64,000 nucleotides of DNA, taken from contig CP136064.1 of NCBI GenBank assembly GCA_032622095.1, positions 181,756,011-181,820,010 on the forward strand, read 5' to 3'. The position numbers and the translations under genes were made by a program. The notes below the pieces were generated by a model. The model worked only from the letters and a program-made list of their open reading frames with translations. It ran no database searches and was not told where the DNA came from. This document shows positions 1 to 6,326 of this stretch, piece after piece (within the stretch, counting starts at the first letter, position 1; the number at the start of each line of letters is the position of its first letter). Origin of the DNA: Siphonodentalium dalli (taxonomy: Eukaryota; Mollusca; Scaphopoda; Gadilida; Siphonodentaliidae).

Positions 1-1842
1 GATCAGTTCTGGTTTATGAATTCCACTTTGTATGAGTGCTTGAAGTAGAAACTGTGCATCGTATCCCTGAGCATTATGTGCTATTGCAACACATCCTTTG
101 TGATCTTGATGGAATAACCAGTTTGTGAAGTCTGTTAAAACGTTGTCACCCTTGAATACAAATTCTCTGGAATCCGGTCCGCATGTTTCACATTTTTCTT
201 CGATTGGTTTGCACATGCAATCTCCACAAGCGGTATGTGCAACACAGAAGTTTGGAATATGAACACCTGTGTCTTGTCTGCATTCAAAGTCAAAGAATAC
301 ATATGGAATCTTTGCAGGTTTCTTTTCCGGTGATTCATATTTTGGAATGTAGCACCTGTGATCTGCTTCAACGATTTCTTTGCAATGTTTGCATTTCTTC
401 AACCCCGCACATATATGTCTGTTTGATTTATTGATGAGAAATTCTTCATCACAAATGTTGCATAGTTGAACCAAATCACATATTTTTCTTTTCTGTTTTC
501 CTTCCGTCTTCAAATGGTTGTCGAAACAAGATTTACTTCTGAATGATCGTCGACACGTTCTACACTTCACCAAATTTGTGAAATTACACTGTGTCAATGA
601 CCAGCATGCACAAACAAATCTGCATCGATGATCGCCACGACTTTTGAATCCAATGTCACAGAATTCGCAGTAGTAGCTGGTGCCTAGAAATCCTTTGATT
701 GATGTTATGGTGTCGAAGTGATTGTTGTTGTAGTAGATGTGTACACATTTGCTCTCCGAACACATTTCTGCAGGTTCAAATAGAAATCCAGCGCCAGCAA
801 ATTCATTGTGAATTTTCACAACATATTCTGGATACAATATTTCTTGAATCTTGTGGAACTCATTGATACTGCAAACTGTATCGTGTGGAATACCAGCACG
901 GTTGAGTAGATTTTTTGCTGCATCTGTTTGTGCTGTGTATATTGATTGTCTTATTCTTTTCCATTTCTTTGACCAGCACGCAGATCCATCACTATCTGCC
1001 TTACACATTCCGACGACAATAGATCTTGCCATACACATAACATCATCAGCATTTTCAATCCGGACAATACTTCTTTTCACTTTTGTAAGCTTGTTCTTGT
1101 CTGCAAATGGTCCATAATGTAGTGAGTGTCGTGTACCACCTTCCGGAATATCTGTAACGAAGATTTCGAAATTGAGTGCACCGTCATGAATTGTAAAGTC
1201 TGCATTTGATTGAACCACATTTTGAATATTATCCATGAGTGTCTCACCATTCAATTCACTGGCTTTTGTGAATGGAATGAAAATGTTCATATCAAGTCCT
1301 GGATGATTTATCGTAACTCTGATTCTTGTCTTCTCATTTGCTGAACATTTCTGTTTCAATTCTTCTGTCAACTTCTCAAATATCTCTGGAATGTTTTCGA
1401 TTGGATCTGTAAATTTCTCGAATTTCACACCAAATTGTCGTGATGCTGATTTAAATTTTCTGGAAAATTTCTCCGAGTTCAGCTCCAATTTGAAATATTT
1501 TGTTGGATTGAACACAACACGCTCTCTAGCCAGACTTCTCTTTCTCTTCCCACCAATTTCTCTATTCTGTCTTCGACCGCGTCCAATCTGACCATCACTA
1601 GAACTTTCTTCACTTTCGCCTCCATCAGTTTCCATATCGCTCTCTTCACTTTCTGCCTCATCAGTTTCCATATCGCTCTCTTCACTTTCTGCCTCATCAG
1701 TTTCCATATCGCTCTCTTCACTTTCTGCCTCATCAGTTTCCATTTCGCTCTCTTCAATAACTGCAGGCCTTGGTCTTTTTCTAACAATATCTTCTTCGCT
1801 GGCGGAGTCGTCTGAAACAGGTCTTTTGATTCTCTTAAACAT
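1..1842 (-). CDS. Family B DNA polymerase, protein-primed Polinton/adintovirus type (N-terminal 614 residues; runs off window)
   Basis: An open frame with no stop runs from the ATG at 1842 to the window edge. It begins with a basic, NLS-like segment, followed by an acidic 12-residue repeat (about residues 33-80; units of the type DMETDEAESEES). Around residues 266-375 lies an OTU-like segment typical of Polinton polymerases: C270 in MCMARSIVVG and H375 in NNNHFDTIT. Cys/His-rich zinc-binding blocks follow from C392 (SYYCEFC). The exonuclease motifs are next: Exo I FFDFEC (D518, E520) and Exo II AHNAQGYDAQFLL (about 588-600). Exo III and the polymerase palm lie outside the window. The enzyme would replicate a linear virus-like genome by its own protein-primed synthesis. 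The gene is divergent to the zinc-knuckle gene at 2062 and shares its first 32 codons exactly. No stop or frameshift is seen in the visible part. Family assignment is firm; whether this is a virus, an endogenous copy or a transposon is inference. Confidence 0.9.
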   Translation of the reverse strand, partial: MFKRIKRPVSDDSASEEDIVRKRPRPAVIEESEMETDEAESEESDMETDEAESEESDMETDEAESEESDMETDGGESEESSSDGQIGRGRRQNREIGGKRKRSLARERVVFNPTKYFKLELNSEKFSRKFKSASRQFGVKFEKFTDPIENIPEIFEKLTEELKQKCSANEKTRIRVTINHPGLDMNIFIPFTKASELNGETLMDNIQNVVQSNADFTIHDGALNFEIFVTDIPEGGTRHSLHYGPFADKNKLTKVKRSIVRIENADDVMCMARSIVVGMCKADSDGSACWSKKWKRIRQSIYTAQTDAAKNLLNRAGIPHDTVCSINEFHKIQEILYPEYVVKIHNEFAGAGFLFEPAEMCSESKCVHIYYNNNHFDTITSIKGFLGTSYYCEFCDIGFKSRGDHRCRFVCACWSLTQCNFTNLVKCRTCRRSFRSKSCFDNHLKTEGKQKRKICDLVQLCNICDEEFLINKSNRHICAGLKKCKHCKEIVEADHRCYIPKYESPEKKPAKIPYVFFDFECRQDTGVHIPNFCVAHTACGDCMCKPIEEKCETCGPDSREFVFKGDNVLTDFTNWLFHQDHKGCVAIAHNAQGYDAQFLLQALIQSGIHKPELI

Positions 1843-1934
1843 TTTTGTCTTGAGTTTTTGTCAGCAAAAAATATTGCGACTGGCTTCTTCGGAGTTGAAG
1901 TGTAAAGTGTATAATTACACAATTTTAACACCTG

Positions 1935-1942
1935 CTTTTATA
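1935..1942 (-). promoter_or_regulatory. TATA box for the PolB gene
   Basis: TATAAAAG on the minus strand, about 93 bp upstream of the PolB ATG and mirrored by the box at 1963-1970 in the other arm. Its position and the canonical sequence suggest an RNA polymerase II core promoter. Confidence 0.6.
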
Positions 1943-1962
1943 GCAGTCACGATGAAAAATGC

Positions 1963-1970
1963 TATAAAAG
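1963..1970 (+). promoter_or_regulatory. TATA box for the zinc-knuckle gene
   Basis: TATAAAAG on the plus strand, about 92 bp upstream of the ATG at 2062. It is the mirror copy of the box serving PolB. Confidence 0.6.
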
Positions 1971-2061
1971 CAAGTGTAAAATTGTGTAATTATACACTTT
2001 ACACTTCAACTCCGAAGAAGCCAGTCGCAATATTTTTTGCTGACAAAAACTCAAGACAAAA

Positions 2062-2637
2062 ATGTTTAAGAGAATCAAAAGACCTGTTTCAGACGACTCC
2101 GCCAGCGAAGAAGATATTGTTAGAAAAAGACCAAGGCCTGCAGTTATTGAAGAGAGCTATATTGAGCTGCATAAAGAAGAATCTACACTACTACAGACTA
2201 GAAAAATTCAAGATAATCTTGTCGAATTGAGACAGATCTCTACTGATTTGTTTAAATTTTGTAACAAAATGCAATGGCAAGAGAAAAAAGAGAAAAACAA
2301 AGCTGATAAAAATTGGAAACCACCATATGGTTACTGTTACAAATGCGGACAAGACTCCCATTGGTCCTTCCAATGTAAAACAGATTTCGACGACAAAAAA
2401 AATGTGAAAACTATACAAAAAAGTCTACAAGCAGTAACAATACAAGAACAAAATGCAGTTATCAAAACTGAAGAGATGTCTACAACATCAGATGTTTTCA
2501 AACAACCCCGACCTGTTGATCCTACGAATGATTCACAGAACAAATCTGAAGATAAGCATCCAGATTTTGAAAATTCCAAGAAAACTTCCAAGAAAAAGAA
2601 GCTGAGACAATTCTACATTCCAAAAACAGATAAATGA
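2062..2637 (+). CDS. CCHC zinc-knuckle protein sharing its N-terminus with PolB
   Basis: 191 aa and very lysine-rich. Residues 1-32 are identical to the start of the divergent PolB (begins MFKRIKRPVSDDSAS) and include RKRPRP, an NLS-like stretch. A single CCHC knuckle, CYKCGQDSHWSFQC, lies at about residues 92-105. The C-terminal third is low-complexity and ends in a basic run (KKTSKKKKLRQF). The start is the ATG inside the inverted repeat, 92 bp after a TATA box; a longer reading upstream would cross that promoter. An AATAAA lies at about 2670, so this gene probably uses ordinary polyadenylation, unlike its neighbours. A nucleic-acid-binding nuclear role is inferred from the knuckle and basic tail; no family is recognised. 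Its upstream partner suggests co-expression with the polymerase. Confidence 0.75.
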   Translation: MFKRIKRPVSDDSASEEDIVRKRPRPAVIEESYIELHKEESTLLQTRKIQDNLVELRQISTDLFKFCNKMQWQEKKEKNKADKNWKPPYGYCYKCGQDSHWSFQCKTDFDDKKNVKTIQKSLQAVTIQEQNAVIKTEEMSTTSDVFKQPRPVDPTNDSQNKSEDKHPDFENSKKTSKKKKLRQFYIPKTDK

Positions 2638-2662
2638 ATCGATACAAACATTTGAAAATTAT

Positions 2663-2764
2663 ATTGTGAATAAATTATGAATTGAACAATCGTGTTTTGT
2701 TTTGTTTTTTTCAGCTATGAAAGAGTAACCTTTTTGGGGAATGTGGGTGGCCCTGAAAAGGGCC
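2663..2764. repeat. 3'-flank repeat, copy 1 (other copy 4124-4222)
   Basis: About 100 bp directly repeated at 4124-4222, covering AATAAA, a T-rich tract ending TTTTTTCAG, the motif GAAAGAGTAACC and the stem-loop. It lies downstream of each minus-strand gene. The repetition shows that the two gene cassettes arose by duplication even though their minus-strand proteins are dissimilar. Confidence 0.8.
2749..2764 (-). terminator. Histone-type 3' stem-loop for the 116-aa gene
   Basis: On the minus strand GGCCCTTTTCAGGGCC: a 6-bp stem with a 4-nt TTTC loop, preceded by AAC and followed by ACCCA, 18 nt after the stop codon. This matches the metazoan histone mRNA 3' element in stem length, loop and flanks. 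A conserved purine-rich stretch (CCCCAAAAAG) follows where a U7-binding downstream element would sit. Confidence 0.8.
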
Positions 2765-2782
2765 GTTTTTCTTTTCCAGAAT

Positions 2783-3133
2783 TCATAAAAATTCTGCCAA
2801 ATCAGGATATATCCCGTTGGGATTAATTGTCACAGACCAAGTAGGGTTTGATCTGTGCGCCGCAGCAGCCTGAGCGAAGCTGTCAATTGCTGCATTGCAC
2901 AGATCTTTCTTCGAGATCTGTGACAAGATCTCCACGAGATCAAGATTGCTTGGTTCTTGATCACATACTTCAGCCGATGGTCGTCGCCGAGCCAGAAAAT
3001 CTGTTAACATCTGTTTCTGCACCACCTTTTGTTCAGGAGAATCCTGCCATTTCCTATAGGTTCTGATTTTCGTCTCCTCTGACGAATCTCTCTTCCTCCA
3101 TAGCTTCTTGAAAAATTTCTTTAGAGACGGCAT
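2783..3133 (-). CDS. Basic 116-aa protein of unknown function
   Basis: 116 aa. The first 25 residues (MPSLKKFFKKLWRKRDSSEE) are strongly basic and amphipathic; the rest is helical-looking with an alanine-rich stretch (FAQAAAAHRS). I recognise no family; a short basic structural or DNA/membrane-interacting virus protein is possible. The ATG at 3133 lies about 30 bp below a TATAAAAATA box (3164-3173), giving a very short leader. It is divergent to the 62-aa gene at 3750 across an inverted-repeat promoter. A histone-type stem-loop starts 18 nt after the stop. The conserved promoter spacing and 3' element support a real gene despite the small size. Confidence 0.65.
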   Translation of the reverse strand: MPSLKKFFKKLWRKRDSSEETKIRTYRKWQDSPEQKVVQKQMLTDFLARRRPSAEVCDQEPSNLDLVEILSQISKKDLCNAAIDSFAQAAAAHRSNPTWSVTINPNGIYPDLAEFL

Positions 3134-3163
3134 AATGAATGAAGTTCACTGAAAAAGTGAAAA

Positions 3164-3173
3164 TATTTTTATA
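3164..3173 (-). promoter_or_regulatory. TATA box for the 116-aa gene
   Basis: TATAAAAATA on the minus strand, just gene-proximal to the inverted promoter module and about 31 bp above the ATG at 3133. Confidence 0.65.
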
Positions 3174-3699
3174 CATTTGACACGGGCGGTAGAGAAATCA
3201 CATGTCGCATTGACGTTAAAATTGACAAATGTTTCCTGGCGTTGTGTTTTTTCAGAGACGGATCAGCATTCATATTTTTCTTGATCATTATTGCATAGCG
3301 ATCAAACAAATGTTTTTTATTTCGTTAGATCATTATCTATTATTTGGTACACATGATTGATATATTTGTTACCTCGTTAGGAAAATATGGAATGTTTTTC
3401 TAGTTTTGTTTTTGGAGATGTACATATTTTATACATAAAACTGAACACAAGAAAACATACTGAACATTTTTCTTCATCATTACAATCGATAACTTTACTT
3501 GGTCATCGTTTATGAACGAAGATGAATTCATATGTTAAAACATCTTAATTAATTGCATATACTATCATGAATTTAATCTATAACATATCGAAATAGTGAA
3601 AACTACAGATAATGCACTGTAAAGAAACACAACGTCAGGAAGCATTTGTCATTTTTAACGTCAATGCGACATGTGCTTTCTCTACCGCCCGCGCAATCG

Positions 3700-3707
3700 T
3701 AATATAT
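3700..3707 (+). promoter_or_regulatory. TATA-like box for the 62-aa gene
   Basis: TAATATAT lies 10 bp after the module end (CCGCCCGCGCAATCG) and 43 bp before the ATG at 3750. The same layout occurs at 5311-5318. Confidence 0.5.
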
Positions 3708-3749
3708 GTTCAAACACGGCCGTGAACAATTTTTATTCTGCATTCAAAG

Positions 3750-3938
3750 ATGTCCGAAACCCCCGAACCGTTGATGTCTATACTAAGAGGAACGATAGGG
3801 CTAACACCCCAGATAATGCGGGGCGAACACGCAAAAGAAGTAACCGCCAGTGCAAAACTGGTTATGCAAATATGCAAAAAACAACAGCGTTGGAACAAAA
3901 GCAAAAGTCTCAAAAGAAAATCGTGGCGTGAACTTTGA
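3750..3938 (+). CDS. 62-aa basic protein of unknown function
   Basis: 62 aa, starting MSETPEPLMSILRG, with a basic C-terminus (KSKSLKRKSWREL). This ATG is chosen over an overlapping longer frame because the context CATTCAAAGATG is shared with the OTU-like gene's start (5357) and sits at the same distance from the TATA-like box. No family is recognised. Two histone-type stem-loops follow 13 and 41 nt after the stop. Its small size keeps confidence moderate, but the position in a duplicated cassette and the conserved signals on both sides support expression. Confidence 0.55.
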   Translation: MSETPEPLMSILRGTIGLTPQIMRGEHAKEVTASAKLVMQICKKQQRWNKSKSLKRKSWREL

Positions 3939-3951
3939 TGCCATACAAAAC

Positions 3952-3967
3952 GGCCCTTTTCAGGGCC
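3952..3967 (+). terminator. Histone-type 3' stem-loop, first of two
   Basis: GGCCCTTTTCAGGGCC: 6-bp stem, TTTC loop, preceded by AAAAC, 13 nt after the stop of the 62-aa gene. Confidence 0.75.
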
Positions 3968-3979
3968 AAAAACAAAAAC

Positions 3980-3995
3980 GGTCCTTTTCAGGACC
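3980..3995 (+). terminator. Histone-type 3' stem-loop, second of two, with compensatory change
   Basis: GGTCCTTTTCAGGACC. Relative to its neighbour, the third stem pair changes from C-G to T-A on both sides, so pairing is kept. That covariation argues for selection on RNA structure. It is followed by ACCAA and the purine-rich CAAAAAGAAAAAC. Confidence 0.8.
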
Positions 3996-4123
3996 AACCA
4001 ATTTTTTCAAAAAGAAAAACTTTTAGCATTGCTTAATAACTAATAATGTTCTTTGTACCCTATGTTTTGTTCTGAAAAAATCACGCCACGAATAATTTAA
4101 AACAAAATATACTTGCAAATATT

Positions 4124-4222
4124 TGTTGTTGAATAAAATATAAATTGAACAATCGTGTTTTTGATTTTTTCAGCAATGAAAGAGTAACCTTTTGGGAAAT
4201 GTGTGTGGCCCTGAAAAGGGCC
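4124..4222. repeat. 3'-flank repeat, copy 2
   Basis: Second copy of the 2663-2764 block: AATAAA, T-rich tract with TTTTTTCAG, GAAAGAGTAACC and stem-loop. Confidence 0.8.
4207..4222 (-). terminator. Histone-type 3' stem-loop for the 162-aa gene
   Basis: Minus-strand GGCCCTTTTCAGGGCC preceded by AAAAC and followed by ACACA, 22 nt after the stop codon at 4245. Confidence 0.8.
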
Positions 4223-4244
4223 GTTTTAAAATTATCATCTGACT

Positions 4245-4733
4245 TTAACATCGTTTTGTGTTTTTCTTATATCTTGACATATCTTTCCCATGAGAACCAA
4301 TAGCTTTTGCGAATTCATCACTTTTCTCTGTATCTTTAGATTCTTTACAAGGAAGACGAAATCTGACTTTTGTCTCAGTAGAAGGCTTCATGATACTTTT
4401 AGGTTCTTTTTCTTTCGCCGATAATATTTTTACTTTTTTGATCTGTTTCTGTTCTTTCGATCTCTGAACATCATGAACCCTGATTGGTATATCTATCTCT
4501 TCTGCAACGAAACGAAGATTCACTTTTACTTCTTGATGCGTTACTTGTGTTTTCACGTCAATATCCCTGCGAAGACATCTCAGTTCATCTAAAATCGCTT
4601 TTAAAATGAGTGTATCTCCACCTATAGTCATTGTCGTATTAGCTTGGCCTGTTGACTGTGGTGCCGCATATGTATTCTGTACAACAGGATTACTGTATAT
4701 CTCACTCTGAAGAAATTCTGTTAACGGATCCAT
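4245..4733 (-). CDS. 162-aa protein of unknown function
   Basis: 162 aa starting MDPLTEFLQSEIY. An in-frame ATG 18 codons upstream (4787) lies inside the TATA box (4775-4784) and would precede the transcript, so the start at 4733 is preferred. The middle (about residues 40-70) looks helical; the second half is very basic (KKVKILSAKEKEPKSIMKP) and ends KKNTKRC. The first half resembles a short oligomerisation or coiled segment, but no family is recognised. It is divergent to the OTU-like gene, and a histone-type stem-loop follows 22 nt after the stop. It occupies the position that the 116-aa gene holds in the neighbouring cassette, but the two proteins share no obvious similarity. Confidence 0.65.
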   Translation of the reverse strand: MDPLTEFLQSEIYSNPVVQNTYAAPQSTGQANTTMTIGGDTLILKAILDELRCLRRDIDVKTQVTHQEVKVNLRFVAEEIDIPIRVHDVQRSKEQKQIKKVKILSAKEKEPKSIMKPSTETKVRFRLPCKESKDTEKSDEFAKAIGSHGKDMSRYKKNTKRC

Positions 4734-4774
4734 CTTTGATAGCAATGCAATGTAACGTTGATCAAATTCGAAAA

Positions 4775-4784
4775 TATTTTTATA
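4775..4784 (-). promoter_or_regulatory. TATA box for the 162-aa gene
   Basis: TATAAAAATA on the minus strand, same place in the block as 3164-3173. It overlaps the rejected upstream ATG at 4787. Confidence 0.65.
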
Positions 4785-5310
4785 CATTTGACACGGGCGT
4801 CAATGAAATCACATGTCGCATTGACGTTAAAATTGACAAATGTTTCCTGGCATTGTGTTTTTTCAGAGACGGATCAGCATTCATATTTTTCTTGATCATT
4901 ATTGCATAGCGATCAAACAAATGTTTTTTATTTCGTTAGATCATTATCTATTATTTGGTACACATGATTGATATATTTGTTACCTCGTTAGGAAAATATG
5001 GAATGTTTTTCTAGTTTTGTTTTTGGAGATGTACATATTTTATACATAAAACTGAACACAAGAAAACATACTGAACATTTTTCTTCATCATTACAATCGA
5101 TAACTTTACTTGGTCATCGTTTATGAACGAAGATGAATTCATATGTTAAAACATCTTAATTAATTGCATATACTATCATGAATTTAATCTATAACATATC
5201 GAAATAGTGAAAACTACAGATAATGCACTGTAAAGAAACACAACGTCAGGAAGCATTTGTCATTTTTAACGTCAAAGTATTATGTGCTTTCTCTACCGCC
5301 CGCACAATCG

Positions 5311-5318
5311 TAATATAT
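5311..5318 (+). promoter_or_regulatory. TATA-like box for the OTU-like gene
   Basis: TAATATAT, 39 bp before the ATG at 5357, in the same layout as 3700-3707. Confidence 0.5.
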
Positions 5319-5356
5319 GTTCAAGACGGATCTTCAGACTTATTCTACATTCAAAG

Positions 5357-5824
5357 ATGACTGCTGTAAACATAACAGATCTTGACGAGATAATGGTACA
5401 GGGGGTATACTGTAAAGCAGTGTGCGGCGGCGAAGAAATATCTCTGTTTTGGAGGGCACTCAGCGTTGCGGTTTACGGGACGACCGATGGATGGATGGTT
5501 CTGAGAGATGCGGCAGTTGACCTGTACTACGCAGAGAGTGACGAACTTGGTGCGTCGGCACAAGATTTACGGCGCACACCACTTTTGGCTGAATCAAGAT
5601 TGATGGTTGAATTAGCGGCGACTGTTATACAGCTACCTATCGTCATGTTTGATGCTACCAAAGGCGGCTACAAATCAACACCAAGATTCAAGTCATCAAT
5701 AACTCTAGTGTGGATCCCACACGTTTGCCACGAGCATTATTGTGAATGCGAAATATGGATGAGGCGAGGAGACAAATCAATTGAAGTTTTGGCGAACAAA
5801 GAAGTTCAATGTGGCGGATTCTAA
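5357..5824 (+). CDS. OTU-like domain protein with Ser in place of the catalytic Cys
   Basis: 155 aa. An upstream in-frame ATG at 5282 lies within the promoter module and before the TATA-like box, so the start at 5357 is preferred; its CATTCAAAGATG context matches the 62-aa gene. Residues 24-60 (GGEEISLFWRALSVAVYG onward) follow the OTU cysteine-protease pattern G-x-x-C-L-F-x-A-L-x-x-x-x-Y-G, with S29 where the nucleophile Cys should be. Residues 85-99 (ELAATVIQLPIVMFD) fit the OTU EL-A-x(n)-PI-V-D helix-strand unit, and H127-Y128 fits the catalytic His position. Active OTUs remove ubiquitin; this copy looks inactive, a binder or a decayed enzyme. OTU membership is by motif only. A histone-type stem-loop starts 19 nt after the stop. 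Confidence 0.65.
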   Translation: MTAVNITDLDEIMVQGVYCKAVCGGEEISLFWRALSVAVYGTTDGWMVLRDAAVDLYYAESDELGASAQDLRRTPLLAESRLMVELAATVIQLPIVMFDATKGGYKSTPRFKSSITLVWIPHVCHEHYCECEIWMRRGDKSIEVLANKEVQCGGF

Positions 5825-5843
5825 ACTATAACAAAAATAAAAC

Positions 5844-5859
5844 GGCCCTTTTCAGGGCC
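5844..5859 (+). terminator. Histone-type 3' stem-loop for the OTU-like gene
   Basis: GGCCCTTTTCAGGGCC preceded by AAAAC and followed by ACCAAAT, then CGAAAAGAAAAACTCTTG at a histone-downstream-element distance (about 10 nt). This is the most canonical of the five. Confidence 0.85.
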
Positions 5860-6002
5860 ACCAAATATTCGAAAAGAAAAACTCTTGATTGCTAATTGAT
5901 ATTTTCCAAAGTGAGATTTTCCTTTTGAAAAAAAATAATTCTAAGTCCATTTTCATTTTTTCCGATCAGAAATATCACATCAATGACAGGAATATCTATC
6001 CT

Positions 6003-6326
6003 CAGGGGGGAACTATGGCCCAGTACCCATCAGTGGGGGGCACTATGGCCCAGTACCCCCCAGTGGGGGCACTATGGCCCAGTACCCCCCAGTGGGGGGC
6101 ACTATGGCCCAGTACCCCCCAGTGGGGGGGCACTATGGCCCAGTATCGAATACTGGACGATCTATGGTCCAGTATTCGATACTGGGCCATAGTGCCCCCA
6201 CTGGGGGGTACTGGGCCATAGTGCCCCCCACTGGGGGGTACTGGGCCATAGTGCCCCCCACTGGGGGGTACTGGGCCATAGTGCCCCCCACTGGGGGGTA
6301 CTGGGCCATAGTGCCCCCCATTACTA
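6003..6326. repeat. 320-bp palindrome built of ten 30-bp units
   Basis: Five direct units of the type CACTATGGCCCAGTACCCCC lie left of centre and five inverse units lie right of it. The central part pairs TCGAATACTGGAC with GTCCAGTATTCGA (centre about 6163). The unit lacks stop codons in several frames, which creates spurious ORFs of a GHYGPVPPSG decapeptide on both strands. Confidence 0.95.

Larger units (their letters stand above)
1747..2157. repeat. Inverted repeat of about 195-bp arms: divergent promoter plus first 32 codons of two genes
   Basis: The arms 1747-1944 and 1960-2157 are nearly perfect inverse complements about a centre at 1952. Each arm carries a TATAAAAG box, a 5' leader, an ATG (1842 minus, 2062 plus) and 32 identical codons. 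Homology stops abruptly at the GAGAGC triplets, after which the two genes differ. It may be a palindromic divergent promoter, or the fused terminal inverted repeats of a linear genome. Confidence 0.95.
3160..3713. repeat. 554-bp divergent promoter block, copy 1
   Basis: Direct repeat of 4771-5324 (offset 1611 bp), nearly identical throughout. Inside it, 66-bp inverted arms at 3184-3249 and 3625-3690 carry the same promoter-proximal module (CTCTACCGCCCG, CGACATGTG and AACGTCAATG blocks) facing outward to each gene. The AT-rich middle of about 375 bp has no ORF. Confidence 0.9.
4771..5324. repeat. 554-bp divergent promoter block, copy 2
   Basis: Nearly identical to 3160-3713. Its inverted arms are 4795-4860 and 5236-5301. 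Differences cluster in the arms: GTCAATG in place of GGTAGAG near 4799, and AAGTATTATG in place of ATGCGACATG near 5275. The central AT-rich part looks unchanged. Confidence 0.9.

Noticed and set aside
1479-1931. 150-aa minus-strand ORF and 134-aa plus-strand ORF (1826-2230)
   Set aside because: They are alternate frames across the PolB acidic repeat and the inverted repeat; the true frames are PolB and the zinc-knuckle gene.
3671-3931. 86-aa ORF overlapping the 62-aa gene
   Set aside because: Its ATG lies before the TATA-like box inside the promoter module; the shared CATTCAAAGATG start favours the 62-aa frame.
4733-4787. Upstream start for the 162-aa gene
   Set aside because: That ATG is part of the TATA box, so it would not be in the mRNA.
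2749-5859. Remnant of a histone gene cluster
   Set aside because: The stem-loops and divergent pairs recall histone loci, but none of the frames encodes a histone fold and the cluster adjoins PolB.
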